A stretch of 64,000 bases of DNA from Taiwanofungus camphoratus (taxonomy: Eukaryota > Basidiomycota > Agaricomycetes > Polyporales > Taiwanofungaceae). Below the pieces are notes generated by a model. It was not told the origin of the DNA. It did no database searches and saw only the letters and a program-made list of their open reading frames with translations. A program made the translations under genes and the position numbers. Shown one piece after another: positions 1 through 12,425 of the stretch (positions are counted from its first letter, which is position 1; each line of letters begins with the position of its first letter). The stretch spans positions 1,364,001 to 1,428,000 of the forward strand of contig CP021230.1 of assembly GCA_003999685.1 (NCBI GenBank). The letters run 5' to 3'.

Positions 1-66
1 TTCGGTGGTTTCTATTGCGTGCGCTCCTGACGGGAATGTGGTATGACAGCGTACATTCTTCCTCAG

Positions 67-2262
67 GAAGGAGAGGCCTGATCGAGTCATTGATCTAGGT
101 GGGAACATCCTGAGGTACGTAGAAGTAGGATCATGTTGCAAACTCCTACCGGGAGAGTCATACATTAGTAGGACTATTCAGCTGGGTTTGTGACCAAGCG
201 GTGCGAGTTACATGGGGCACAGAAAGATGAAGCTCAGTGGTCGATGGGTTCAAGAGCCCAGGTTTGAAAAGTACGCCAGAATTCTTCGGCCCATTACGAG
301 GGCTGAAGCAACAGGTCCACTGTTATATACCCGTCTCATTTGAATGTTGCGTTGACTCCTTTGAGCCTTGTGAACTGCTCACAACCATAGTTGATGGGAC
401 CTAATGTCCTCTCCATGTCGTGAAAGATCCATTATCAGAACAAATTATACTGGCTGGTCTTTTCCAGGCTATCATCCCTGCTTTCAACTGGCGTCTACTC
501 CATGTAACACTAAATTGATATGTAATCTGTACTCTCTTGCAGCCCAGGATTCATGGATATCCAGATCAACGGAGCTTACGGGTTTGACTTTTCCGTATAC
601 GATGGAGATGACGAGGCGTACAGACAAGGAATGAAGACTGTTGCCGAGAAGATTGTCGAGACCGGCGTGACTTCGTGCGTCCCCTAGTTTCTGTCGCGAC
701 CATTGAGCTCACTTCTTGCACAGCCTAGTGCCTACTATCATTGTGCGTATACGATTTGTATCTCGCCTCAAGGCTAGGTCCTCAGACTCCTGCATCATCA
801 AAACTGACCCCTTTCCCAGACACAAGAGAGATCTCTCTACCCCAAGATCCTGCATCTGCTTCGCCCCTTCTCACTTCCTAACTCCGCGACTCTCCTCGGA
901 TGGCACGCCGAGGGCCCCTTCATCCAGCTAGCGAAGCGCGGCGCCCACGCACCGCAGTTTCTTGTACCAGCATCCGGACAGTTCGCATCGTTCGAGGCCG
1001 TTTATGGCGCGGAGAACCTTGTGGACCAGGAAGACTGGCTCATGGCTGGTGCAGGCGGCGACGACAGTGTCGGCGTGCGTATCATCACTGCTGCACCTGA
1101 GATTGAGGGCGTGATGCCTACCGTGGAGGAGGTCACCAAGCGCGGCCTTGTCTTCTCCATCGGGCACAGGTGAGTGCAGCCTCAAAACGTCCAACAGACC
1201 GGTGGTAATCAAGATCATGTAGTATTGCCACGACGGACATCGCGACGGCTGCGGTGGAGCGCGGTGCGCGGCTCATCACCCACCTCTTCAACGCGATGCC
1301 GCAGCTCCACCACCGCGATCCCTCTATCATTGGGCTCCTCGGCGCCTCGCCGCACCTCTCCGCGCCGCAGACGCTCCCCTCGGGCGCCTCGCTGCTCTCC
1401 CGCGCCGCCTCGCTGAACAAGCGCATCCGCGCCACGCAGACGAGCAGCCCGGGTCCGAAGCCGACTTCGGAGGCGTTCGACGACCTCGAGACGCCCCCGC
1501 AGACGCCGATCCTCCGTGCGGCGGACTCGGAACTGCTCCTCGAGAAGGGCAAGGTGGCGCAGATGGCATTCGAACGCCCGTTCTACGAACTGATCGTGGA
1601 CGGCATCCACTCGCATCCCAACTCCGTCAGAGTAAGTGCACGTATGACAGAGGGCATGGCAGTCGTTCTTACCCTCATGGATCGATCGAATTAGCTGGCG
1701 TATTCTGCTTACCCGGACCGTTGCGTCCTCATCACCGATGGTGAGCACTTCAGGTCTGATGTACGATCGAGACACTATCTCATACATTTGCATAGCTATG
1801 AAGATCCTGGACCCGCACCTGCAGGACGGTGTGCACGAATGGCGTGATGGAAAGCGCTTTGTCAAGCAGGGTGACAAGCTATACTTGGAAGGCACTGACA
1901 CGCTCGCGGGAAGGTGAGGTTCCGCAGCGACATTGGTTCATTGGCGCAATCTGGCTGACGCATAACTATAGCGTGGTCACGCTCGACAAGTGTGTTCGGA
2001 ACTTTTCGCGCTTTACGGGCTGCTCCCTCGGCGAGGCGATCAAGTGCGCGACGTTCAACCCTGCAAAGTGAGGCTGACAGAATTCCTTGACATGCGAGTG
2101 GCTGCTGATCGTGAATCATCACGGGACAGATGCCTTGGCATTGAGAACAAGAAGGGTACGCTCCGCCCCGGGGCGGACGCGGACCTGGTTGTCCTCGATC
2201 GTAAAGGTAACGTGTTGAGTACGTGGGTCAAGGGCAAGGAGGCTTGGAGGAAGGGGAACTAG
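67..2262 (+). CDS. nagA: N-acetylglucosamine-6-phosphate deacetylase (5' end outside window)
   Basis: Hydrolyses GlcNAc-6-phosphate to glucosamine-6-phosphate and acetate in cytosolic chitin/amino-sugar catabolism. Exons read as 67-114, 543-674, 724-742, 820-1169, 1223-1631, 1695-1740, 1796-1913, 1972-2067 and 2130-2262, all joined in frame by GT-AG introns and ending in TAG. Family motifs in order: [25 protein letters not shown] (metal-site His and Glu), [32 protein letters not shown] and [16 protein letters not shown] Ser/Pro-rich insert of about 75 residues lies between IIGLLG and the IVDGIHSHP motif and looks fungal-specific. The first exon seen begins just after an acceptor at about 66, so the start codon lies upstream of the window. 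One exon is only 19 nt and the first intron is 428 nt, against about 50-77 nt for the rest. The fold is that of the amidohydrolase superfamily. The family assignment is secure; the exon borders were read by eye. Confidence 0.93.
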
Positions 2263-3463
2263 AAAATTCCCCTCCGAATTTGGCCTGGTCTTGGGAAGCC
2301 GTGCTCGTTAGTGGGTGATAATCAGATAAGGTGTACCAGTACAGTGCTCTTGATTATGGTTTTGGATGTCATAGGGTCTGCTGCTTGCGTGAGTGCCTGT
2401 TCCAAGATTGCGTGCCATCGTCAATCAGGAAGCACAGATTCTTCTCTGGGCTTCTCGCGGATACTACGGTCATTGTAACAAGGTAGAGATGCACAAGAAT
2501 AATATGCTATCAGCGACGGGGCCTCCGTTTTCCTCACCAAGCTATTCTACAGGGCTGAAACATGCATTCTAATCTGTCTTGTGCGGGTCTCAGGCGATGG
2601 CGTCCTCGACAATATGAGCAAAAGGATCTGGCCCCTTGGTTCCCGAGATGTCATCTGACCGCCGAAGAATGATAATTCTCCTTCCTCGCCACCTGCTTCA
2701 AAGGTCTGACCAAGCGCCTCCATATTGATGCAACGGCCGCCGGAAGTAATCATGTACGACTTGGAAGCTAATGATCAGTAGAGAAATTTACACATGCTTC
2801 GTCATGGCTCGTGCTCTGGGAATGATTGGTCACTTCTTGCCGTCAAGGGGTTCTACGAGACCGCATGTTGTGATTTCAGATGTCATGTTTGGCAGACTTT
2901 TGGGATACTCTAACTCGATGAGAACATGACTTGGCGATAAAGGACATTCGATTGCAGCTTATGTACATGATCACAAGTTCCCTTACTCGCGTGCACACAT
3001 GCTTATATGAAAGACGTCAGAGTTCTTGAGAATGAGTATACGTAGTACTTGGCCCCGGGACCGTGATCACGAGAAGTTCCGAAGCAGACCCTCCCAAAGA
3101 GGAAGGTTGTTCGCACGCTTTTAACTGAACGACCTGGAAGAAAAAAAGGGACGTAAAGAACGGTCGAAGATCGCCTCGTTGCGGGCGACTGGACGCGACC
3201 GGTAGCTTCGACGTATCTGAGTTACTTTTACAAGTTCAAGCTTCAAACACACGACAGTAAATGCCAGATAACCATGCTGTTGTTCACTGTTCATCAAGTC
3301 ATACGGGATGACTTGTTATACATATAGCACAACGCAGCGTGGGAACTCATTGCTCAGGCTCCAGGACCCGGTCATCCGCCGCAATATATGTCTCACCGTA
3401 TCGTCTCTCAGCTAGTGCACTTTCGCCCCTCCCTCCCCCCTCCCGCCTCCCGCCTTCGCAGTC
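2263..3463. other. Intergenic region between nagA and the adenylyltransferase gene
   Basis: About 1.2 kb without a recognisable gene. It should hold the nagA 3' UTR and terminator and, at its right end, the promoter of the next gene. The 50 bases before the ATG at 3464 are a C/T-rich tract, typical of fungal core promoters and 5' leaders. I saw no repeat shared with the mobile DNA further right. Confidence 0.6.
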
Positions 3464-4388
3464 ATGAGCACTGACTCACCCGCCCCCTTCACAAACCCGC
3501 CAAATTACGAGTTTCCTACGCACCGATTCCACCGCACGCTCCGCAACCCCGACAAGCAGCCCCTCGTCCTCGTCGCATGCGGCTCCTTCAGTCCAGTGAC
3601 CTTCCTCCATCTGCGGATGTTCGAGATGGCGGTGGACTTTGTCCGGCAAAACACGGACTTTGAGATCGTTGGTGGATACCTCAGTCCAGTCAGTGACATG
3701 TACAAGAAGCCAGGCCTCCTGAGTGCGCATCATCGGTGAGCGGGCGCCTATTGGAGTAGCCACGGCTCAATAACATAATGCGGTTATCAGCGTCCACATG
3801 TGCACGCTCGCGACGGAACAGACATCAACATGGCTCATGGTCGACCCATGGGAGGCCTTCCAGTCATACCAGCGCACCGCCGTCGTGCTCGACCACTTTG
3901 ACTATGAGATCAACACCCGGCTGGGCGGCGTGGCAACACCATCGGGCGCGCACAAGCCCGTGCGCGTGATGCTGCTTGCAGGCTCAGACCTCATCGCGAC
4001 GATGAGCGAGCCCGGCGTGTGGTCCGAGCCGGACCTGGACCACATCCTCGGGCGGTACGGCACGCTGATCATCGAGCGCGCGGGCGCGGACATGGACCAG
4101 GCGATCGACAGCCTCTCGCGCTGGCGGCACAACATCCACCTCATCCACCAGCTCATCCAGAACGACGTCTCGTCGACCAAGGTCCGCCTCTTTCTTCGCC
4201 GCGGGCTCTCCGTGCGCTACCTGCTGCCGGCGCCGGTCGTCGACTACATCGAGCAGCATGGGCTGTACAAGGACGACGGTCCGAGCGCGGGCGCCTCGAG
4301 TGGAGCAATTGCGGCAGAAAAGGATAGGGAGAAGGACGCGGGGCCAGGCGGAAGCGGGAAGGAAAGGACCGAGTCGTCAGCGTCATGA
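3464..4388 (+). CDS. NMA1: Nicotinamide/nicotinate mononucleotide adenylyltransferase
   Basis: Transfers AMP from ATP to NMN or nicotinate mononucleotide, the adenylylation step of NAD synthesis and salvage. Two exons, 3464-3735 and 3791-4388, join in frame across a 55-nt GT-AG intron to give 289 aa. The nucleotidyltransferase signature lies near residues 40-57 (VACGSFSPVTFLHLRMFEMA, carrying the G-x-F-x-P and T/H-x-x-H type ATP-binding elements). The second family motif VSSTKVRLFLRRG lies near the C-terminus, followed by YLLPAPVVDYI. The last 35 or so residues are a low-complexity Gly/Ser/Lys/Glu tail absent from the core family. The ATG sits after a pyrimidine-rich leader and gives the usual fungal N-terminus. 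It is transcribed in the same direction as nagA with 1.2 kb between. No odd features beyond the tail; a housekeeping gene marking the undisturbed left side. Confidence 0.95.
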
Positions 4389-5387
4389 ACTGTGGAAGGC
4401 GTCTCTTACTATGACTTGGCACGCGGGTTTCGGGATGGGGATGGAACGTAAGCAATGAAGAGGGTGTACGTTTAGCGCAAGCCATATCTAGACTTCCGCA
4501 CATTGTTCGGGTCTGCTGCAGGTTGCTGCCCGTCCTCGACGTGTAGAAGGGGAAACAAGGGGTATATTGTGGTGGTTTGATCTGATCTATTCTTATATAA
4601 CTGCAATCGCTTCCAACGTGCATTCCATCTCACGTACTTCGGGCCTAGAGACTGCATCTTGCGTCCGATTTTCTTCCTTACTCCGAAGCGTCCGACGTCC
4701 GGCGAGTCGAGACCTGCCGGTTATGGCTACTATTTGTCCAAGTTCGACACTCCTCCCCGTCCAAGCGCCTGTGAACGGTCTTGTGCGCATTCGGATGAAT
4801 TGGATTGTAATGCCAGTGGAAAATTCTATCGTTTTCATACGGTCTCTAAGCCTCGGGGATGATGCATGATGTCTCATCCATTGACAAGAGCCATTGTGGA
4901 CTCTGTCTTGATCAAGTGCTTCAAATATTAGAAATATGATTACTTTATAGAATCTATGGTTACAGTCCTTTCTAATCAACGAGGCACCCAATGAGCCCAG
5001 TGAATCTCTGTAAAAAAACGTAGTCAACGTTTGCGCAAAATTTGCAGGGGCAGTCATGCACTAGTCGCACAAGCTCACTACAGGTTGACTGGTGTGCGAC
5101 TGTCCTGTGTAGTTAGTTCAAGTTATGCAGTTTTGGTACCAGAAAGGTGACTAAGGCCGACTTTCATTTTTTACAGAGCGTTACGTGCGACACGGTACTT
5201 CACGTGAGCCTGTCCCGAGTAACACTTGGAACTGGAGCTCCAGCTGCTCCACTTGGTTCAAAGTTTAGACCTCGGTCACTGCAAATACACTCTACTTATC
5301 CATCAAAGTCGCAGATGAGCAACAAGTCTGAAGATATCTTAGAACTTTTCAGATCATAACTGATCTAGAGGTGCGAATACAATATTA
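4389..5387. other. Intergenic region, no gene recognised
   Basis: About 1 kb between the adenylyltransferase gene and the end of the kinase inverted repeat. Several short frames are open on both strands but none shows a domain, a plausible intron structure or a sister copy elsewhere in the window. The two flanking genes converge here, so it should hold two 3' UTRs. Confidence 0.5.
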
Positions 5388-5422
5388 CCAACCAATTACA
5401 CCAAGGGTATATATATACGACA

Positions 5423-8021
5423 CTACGGCTCCACACCGAGTGCCTTCATGAAGGTCTCATATGTGACCACTTCCTTCCTCGTTTCTATAAGCTGGCGAAG
5501 CCGATCAGCTACCATAGGTTCGCCTGGTTTTCCGGCAGCGTCCGAAAGTTTCTCTCGCAAATAAGCGTGATAGTCATCCGTCAGATGAAGTTCCGAGAAC
5601 AGAAATCGCAGGCTGGCCACCCATCCGCTGATGAGTGACTCGAAGCAGGAGTGAGCACGCCCTATGACCCCCTGATACACCTCCCGATACATGATAAAAC
5701 GATGTTTGGCGGCACCAATTGATAACAAGTCGTCATTCTGCCAGGAGGTTATGAAACCGATATAGTTCCGGGTAGGATCGAATGAAGCACAGAACCAAAC
5801 CAGGACATAGAAGAACGATTCAAGGTCGAAGCGGTACAAGTGCTGCGGCGTTTTGGTCTGCTTGAGAAGATCAAGAGCCATAAATGGGCCTGTACCAGTC
5901 CTATAGCGCGCTCTGCATTGCTTGACATGCTCATCATCGTCCTTTCCAGTCCCTTTGTTGTCTCCATCGACCCCATCGGCGGAGCTCTTCTGAGGCGGTG
6001 GAGGCTTTGGAATGTCTCCCTCGACTGGCTCTACGTCGTCAGCTTTGGGCATTGTTGCTGCAAGGTCCCAGTCGCACAGGACACCAACAGCACGTCCATG
6101 CTCCCTGTAGAACATGATATTATTGATGCTGATATCCCTATGCAAGATCTCCGATGTCTCCCATACATGATGGTGAGCTGTGAGATATTTATATGTTAGC
6201 ACCATGACTAGTGGACTAGGAATAACATTGACAGACGTACCACGAACTACGGCAACGAAAATGTCCTTGAATTCCTCAGGACCGTTCACGAGTTCGAGAG
6301 GAGAATAGGCTTTGAGGACGAGTGTTCGACAGACACGCTCTTCCACATCGTCCACACCAAAATGCCGAAGATCGCCCATTGATGCTCGAGGTAATTTCAT
6401 CTCCTGCATTGTGCGCGTGAGTGAACATTTGAGATCAACAATGTGCTTGAGGTATTCCGGCCTGAGCTTTTTCCGGACCTTTCTTATGAAACAGTCTTCT
6501 GGCTCGCGCATCTTCGACGGCCATGCAATTTTGGCGACTAATTTTTCCTCTCCCCACAACTGCTTTGCTTTGCCAACAGCTTTCACAGGCACGACCGTCG
6601 TCCCTCGGCCGACAGCACCATACGCCGTAAACACTCGCCTCTCTTCGTCAACGACAACATCGAACTCCAACTCCTCGGTCTCCTCGTTGCCTAAGTCTCT
6701 AGCACTCGGCAGTACGAGCTTCGCTCCCGCGTAGCTGTTATATGTAGGCGAAGGGAATCTGAGAAAGCGAGAGATTCCCAGATTCGCATGATTGGCTGTT
6801 CGAATTGCAGCGACCACGAGCAGCAGCAGATACGGCTGTTCCAAGAAGTCAAAGTCGGCCGACTCGACCAGTCCCATCCGGTCAGCATACCACAGATAAA
6901 CGCGGGTTTTGCGGATCAGAAATCCAGTGGCATAAGAACGTACTCCGTGAGACAGTAGCTCGTTCAGGTATTTCGTCGCCTGTATATCATATTGTGTTAA
7001 CGCATTGCCCGTACCAGACTCTGTTTTGGATTTTTTTCCAGTGCCCTCGGATACCCGTCTGCGCTTCTTAGATGACTCCTCATCAGCGTTTGCATCGTCC
7101 CCGGGATGTTTCCGCTTGGGGACACTTGGGTTATTAGGCTAATCATAACAGCGAAAGAAAGCCTGTGCGTCAGACAAAAGCATGGAGACGGCAACGAAGC
7201 CACATACATTCTTCAGCATTCTCGCATCTACCTTTACATCGGTGTCTTGGGTATATGTTGGCATTGCCACCTTCTTAACTTCTCCGACTGCACCAAGCCA
7301 CTCCCAATTCTGCCGGAACTTATCTTTGTTGACAGTGCCATAGGCAAAATCCGGTTTAAAAGCCGCAGAATTACCACCTACTTTACCGTCCCGCAAGTTG
7401 ATGAATTCTGCTGACACAGCCGGTTGGTTGAGGGATAACTGCTGGATCAGCTCGTCGAACATAGCCTTCAGCCATTGGTAGCAGCCTCTTTCTCCCTTGG
7501 TGGTCCTCATATAGTTTACGAGATTCGTATTTGACAGCGAATATATGCTTCTGTGCTTTGGAAGGTTGTCAGGGGTAAATCCCCACACTTCTCGAACAAA
7601 ATCGATCACAGGGTAATCTCGTGCAATTTTCCCTTGGAATTCCCTCTGCAGGAACCTCTTGACCCTTTCATCCGTAACTCCACTCTCAGTCTGGAGGCTG
7701 GACATACCTGCTTTGCATGGTGTAGGCCAATCTTGTACCGGATGCGAAACAATGTTAAAATCATCCCTGTTTACAAGGTCGACTGATTCACTCACCAGAT
7801 TGTGCATTACGGTCCGGTGGTGGCGTAGCATATCGAGTAGGTTGCTGATCAGCGGATATGGGAACAAACTTGAGAGGAAAGAAGTCTGGAAGATCTCCAA
7901 CAGTATCTCTCTCTTCGCTTGTAGTGTCGTTGTCGAGCATTGTTATGTCAGAATCCGAAGAAGAATGTTGATGGGTACAAGGGTAGTAGTAACCGAACCA
8001 GAATGGAGGAAGTCTGGCCAT
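5423..8021 (-). CDS. FunK1-family fungal protein kinase, copy 1
   Basis: Predicted Ser/Thr-kinase-like protein of the FunK1 family, which is expanded in mushrooms; the substrate is unknown. Four exons on the minus strand: 8021-7796, 7707-7208, 7138-6241 and 6177-5423, about 792 aa. The intron removed at 7207-7139 carries an in-frame stop, which supports its splicing. The N-terminal half (roughly residues 80-240) is the FunK1 N-terminal region. A basic linker (KKRRRVSEG) resembling a nuclear signal follows. The kinase core shows EKLVAKIAWP (lysine strand), EILHRDISINNIMF (catalytic loop with H, D and N) and CDWDLA in place of DFG, as usual in this family. The acidic insert DGVDGDNKGTGKDDDE follows the DWD motif. 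No truncation is seen. The ATG at 8021 has an AAAATGG context, but a TATA-like run lies only about 20 nt upstream, so translation could instead begin at the next ATG, residue 28. Confidence 0.88.
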
Positions 8022-8039
8022 TTTGATAAACAAACGTAG

Positions 8040-8051
8040 CGTATATATATG
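8040..8051 (-). promoter_or_regulatory. TATA-like element before FunK1 copy 1
   Basis: An alternating TATATATA run on the minus strand about 20 nt upstream of the first ATG, identical to the element before copy 2. The distance is short for a TATA box serving that ATG. Confidence 0.45.
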
Positions 8052-8385
8052 TTTTTGCAGTTATGGCCCGTGGACGGGACAATGACGGTTAGGCGCCACC
8101 AACGCGTACATGGTGAACCACGCTCACGTGATAACCGCCCGTCACATCGCTGCAATGACTCCGAGTCGGCCAGGCCGTGATAGATATCATTTCAAAGAAG
8201 ACAACACTGATGTCAAATCCATGTATCATAATGTACAGAACGAAGTATTCTTGTCAACAATTTTAGCCTGCTGTTAATGTCGAAAGGCTCCCTTCTCTGC
8301 AGACTTGTGGTCAACAGCTTAGAGATTTAGATGCTGTAGAACCCAGAAAAGGACTAGGCTCTACCACAAAAGACAAGTCGAGGGC

Positions 8386-9140
8386 GAATTACTTTTTTCA
8401 GAGAACTTCGACATCACGTGTTACTAAGCTAATTAGCTTGCCCAGCACCCCCCCATGTGCCAAGCTAGTTAGCTTGGAAAGCCGTGAGTCCTGTCGGCAT
8501 GAATAAATCTAGCAATAGAGGTATGCACAACAGACTATCTATGTCTTTTGGAAAATGCCAGTACTGATAACAGTGCTGCTGCTGACACCTCCTCTGTCAT
8601 GCTCTCTGGTGGTGTGTGTGATAGTGTGCATGGTAGCATGTGTGCTTGTCACTATGTTGTGTCATGACCAATGATGAGCTTGTCTATCCCCCTCAAAAAT
8701 TAATATTTTCACAGAATTCTTTTTGCAGATGCACTTGGGATGAGATAGCTCATGTTCTTTCAACTACAATATACAATTATAATATATACATGCTCATATT
8801 TTTTATAGGAGTTGCCTTGACCACATGTATACTGATTCAACAGTGCCTGCACTTTGTGCATCATGTTCTGCTTGTCATTGACAACTTGGTTGTGTTTCAC
8901 TCAACACCCTTCAAGATGTCATTCCTCAAGTGCTCAAAGAGATCTGCACACTCTGTGAAGATTTCTTTGATTGCACCATATGGTGCCAAGCAACATTTTA
9001 CTTCTTTCTCTCACATTGCTATACAAGTGCTCAAACAGAGCAAGATTTTACAATGTAGAGAGAGGATGCAGGACATTATTGCATAAAATATTGCAGATAA
9101 GCTATAACCAATTCTATATATGAATATCATCAGGGAAAAT
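8386..9140. other. AT-rich stretch, unidentified
   Basis: DNA between the kinase arm and the composite transposon. It has lower GC content than the genes on either side. An open frame at 8640-9086 (148 codons, plus strand) is Cys/Phe/Ile-rich, matches no domain I recognise and shows no intron signals, so I do not call it a gene. Two palindromes lie at 8426-8439 and 8461-8476. Confidence 0.5.
8426..8476. repeat. Pair of AGCTAATTAGCT-like palindromes
   Basis: AAGCTAATTAGCTT (8426-8439) is a perfect 14-bp palindrome. CAAGCTAGTTAGCTTG (8461-8476) has 7-nt arms. They sit 21 bp apart just outside the end of the kinase inverted repeat. Confidence 0.7.
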
Positions 9141-9457
9141 CACACAATCCAGTAAGAAAACCCTGTTGCAATGGGCCAATAAACACTAAGTTTGGCCAGT
9201 TGTGAACACGCTGCTTGATGTCAGCTGATCATTGAAACAAGCCCCATTGCAACAGGTCAGCCAGGTGTGAATGTATTTCCATTGCAATGGGTTGGCTGGG
9301 CAGGGTACCAGCCTATTGCAATGGGTCAGCTGGGGATGGCACTATCCTGTTGCAACGTGTTGGCCGAAGATGAGACCATCCCATTGCAATGGGTTGGCTG
9401 GTCATAAAACTTACTTGCTGCAATGGGTCAGCTGGTGATAGGTCTGGTGATATGCTT
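9141..9457 (+). repeat. Left terminal inverted repeat, outer part
   Basis: Starts CACACAATCCAGTAA and pairs with the reverse complement of about 41120-41440, sharing landmarks such as a CCAATAAACACT stretch and ATTGAAACAAGCCC. From about 9245 it becomes an array with one TTGCAA palindrome per roughly 34 bp. The X-family remnant at 9458 separates it from its continuation at 12426. Confidence 0.85.
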
Positions 9458-12425
9458 TATAACACTCCAACCCCTACTGGGTACGACCTAGAGACACTGA
9501 AAGGCTATAAAACTTGTTAGTATGCAAGGAGAGTCAGCAGCAAAGAGTTCCTGATCTCAAATTGGTTGAGAGATGTCTTCGAAAGTCTTTGATGACCTAT
9601 GATGTGTGTCGTGACTACTCGATGTAGCTTCAACGCGCTACTGTGTTGTGCTTGTACTAAGAAGAGGCTTAAATGTGAGAACTTAGCTGAATGCAACCCT
9701 TCAATGTGGTTAGACGCAACCCTTCAAGAGACTGTAGAAGGCAGATAGTAAACACAACTCTTTAAACGTAATCGAAGACAGAAGGACACGGTAGAATGCA
9801 ATAGAAGACTGACTTGAAGGTGCTCTTCTTAAGCTCTGCAGGATGGGGGAAAACTTCTCTGTTGGTCCGAGATGTCGTACATCACGTTTATACTACTTTT
9901 ACTATAATGTAAGGCGCATCAGGAGTGGCGTAGCGTGAGTGGCATCCTAACTACTTGCGTACTATGAGCTACAGAGTCACTTCGTAGAGGGAGTGGCTAC
10001 TGTACTGACGTCACTAGGAAGGCTGAGATAAAGGAACGTACATAGACTAAGATGAAACCTGTGGCCGTAGCATTATCGAACGTATTGAGTGGTGTATCGA
10101 AGCTGATCAAGCAATATTGGGGTGGTGTGACTGGTCACATGCGAGGGCCTTTGAGTGGCAACTGCGTGTGGAGTATTGTGTGTAGAGGGAACAGTGCACC
10201 AGAACGTTGGACCGGACCTGACGGAGTGGCTGTGGCATGATTCAAAGCTATCAGAGAGTCTCACAGTGGCTTTTCGGGTTGTATTGGATGTGTCGAGTGG
10301 CGTCGAAGCCATGACTAAGGTCCTAGGGTTGAGTGAGGGTGCTTCACAGGGCCTAGAAGGGCCTGGTGCCTATCATCTCCTTCTTTTTGGAATTTGGACT
10401 GTCCTCAGTCCACACATGACATCTAGAAGCTCAATGGGTGTGACTGGATTGAAGTGCTATGTGGACCTGCATGGTTCTGACCTTCTCATGACTTGTGCCG
10501 ATCATGTGCCGTCGAAGAGGATTTAAGTGGGGGTGACTCAGTCAATTTCTTTTCATGTTCTCGTCTTTACTCAATGCCTCTTCCCTCTTACTGCTTCATT
10601 CCATGGCTTCTCATACTATGACCCCTGCCCTTTCTTCATTGCACACACAACACACTCATGGCCACCTCGTCGCCATGCTTGATACACCCTGTGATGCGGC
10701 TGCCTCTGTCAGAGAGGTGGAGGAGTGGGCTCAGGAGGTTGCAGACCTCCTGATAAGTAACTTAGTCCTTTTTTGTTGTATAATGGCTGACAGATTCTCA
10801 TCATAGAGTACATATTGTAAGGCTCAAGGTGCCGTCAAAGATCCTGAGGTCAAGGGGCATGTCGCTGTGCTCGTTGAAGACCTCACTGAGTGTGCTGTCG
10901 AGTCATGGGTCCACTAGGCCTGCGACAAGTGGCCTGCGCTTGCCGTGGCCATCAATATCACCATTGTGCGTCATGCAGAGGAGGAGCGGCACTTGGAAGA
11001 AGAGGTGCATGCTGCCACTGCTGAAGTTCATCACTTGGAGGAGGAGCGTCGCCAACAGGAGGAGGCCAAGCATTTGGCTAGAGAGGAGGAAGCGGCCATC
11101 CGTCTTGCACAGGAGGCCAAGGAGGCGGTGCACTTGGCCGCTGCTAAAGCTTTGCAGCCAGTCGAGGGTGTTGAGGAGCTCCTTGAAGGAGCCGCCGCTC
11201 CTTCAAAAGGCAAGAAGTGGGCTCAGGAGGATGAGGGGGCCAGTGCGGCTGTAAGTGGCTAGCGCCTTGGTCTTTCTATCTTTCTACTGACTGATTCGTT
11301 ATAAGGTGTCGAAGGGTGATCGTGATGGCTCGGTGGCACTCGAGACTGACTGGGCACAAGTCGCACGTTGGAAGCAGCAGGCAGTGATAGGTGCCAGGCC
11401 CTTCTAGGCTCCATGGAGCGCCCTCACTCAACCCTAGGACCTTAGTCATGACTTTGATGCCACTCGACGCATCCAATACAATCTGAAAAGCCACTGTGGA
11501 ACTCTCCGATAGCTTTGAATCATGCCACAGCCACTCCATCAATTCCGGGCTGATGTTCCAGTGCACCGGTCCCTCTATGCACAATACGCCACATGCAGTT
11601 GCCACTTAAGGTCCTTGCACGAGACCGGTCTTGCCACCCTGATATCACTCAATCTGCTACAACACGCCACTCGATGCACCTGATAACACTATGGCCCCAG
11701 GTTTGGTCTTAGTATATTTCATGTGTGTTCCTTTGTTTCAGCCTTTCTAGTGATGTCAAGTACTGTAGCCACTCCCTCTACAGGCCACTCCGTAGCTCAT
11801 AGTACACAAGTAGTTAGGATGCCTCTTGTACTACACCACTCCTGATGTGCCCTACATTATAGTAAAGTAGTATAAACATGATGTATGATGTCTCGAAACA
11901 ACAGAGAAGTTTTTCCCCATTCTGCAGAGCTCAAGAACAGCACCTTCAATTCAGTCTCCTACTATGTTCTACTGCATCTTTCCGTCTTTGATTACGTTCA
12001 AAGAGTGGCATCTACTATCTGCCTTCTATAATATCTTGAAGGGTTGCATCTCGTCCGTCTTCAAAATCTGTTGAAGGGTTGCATTTAGTCTTATGTCCAC
12101 CTTCGAGTCACATCGAAGGGTTGCGCTAGCATCACATCTCTAACCCTACTCCGCCTTCTACAGTAATTGATGGGCTGCATATCAGCTAAGTCCTCACGTT
12201 TAACCTCCCCTTAGTACGGTACTGTATAGTAGTGCATTGAAGCTATGTTGAGCAGTCGTGACACACATTGTAGGTCATCGAAGACCTTTGTAAACGTCTC
12301 TCAACCCATTTGAGACTGGGAACCCTTTGCTGCTGACTCTCCCCTAGCACACTAACTAAGTACTATAGCCTTCCAGCTTCTCTAAGTCATACCCAGTTGA
12401 GGTTGGAGTGTTATAGTGCATATCA
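9458..12425 (-). mobile_element. Degenerate X-family LTR retroelement remnant
   Basis: An old, CpG-depleted X copy inserted in the left terminal array. One LTR lies at 9458-10375 (starts TGATATGC, ends CCTATCA), followed on the plus strand by the pyrimidine run that is the polypurine tract of a minus-strand element. The internal part 10376-11394 keeps remnants of the antisense coiled-coil ORF seen in the younger X copy. A second X LTR in the opposite orientation occupies 11395-12425. Heavily decayed, with many breaks and no gag or pol left. Clearly older than the copy at 22392-32748. Confidence 0.8.

Larger units (their letters stand above)
5388..8385 (-). repeat. Left arm of 3-kb inverted duplication (FunK1 unit)
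   Basis: The reverse complement of this stretch is repeated at about 43795-46786. Positions add up to 52180 over the whole coding region with no net indel. From about 6950 to 8379 (5' half of the gene, two introns, promoter and upstream DNA) the arms read identical by eye. From 5423 to about 6946 there are frequent substitutions. Homology ends on the 5' side near 8380-8386 and on the 3' side about 35 bp past the stop codon. Confidence 0.9.

Noticed and set aside
1215-1901. 228-codon frame on the minus strand
   Set aside because: Antisense shadow of the nagA coding region; Arg-rich composition follows from the GC-rich opposite strand.
6312-6734. 140-codon plus-strand frame, repeated at 45446-45868
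   Set aside because: Antisense shadow of the FunK1 kinase exon, duplicated along with it.
8640-9086. 148-codon open frame between the kinase arm and the transposon
   Set aside because: AT-rich, odd composition, no domain, no intron or promoter signals and no sister copy.
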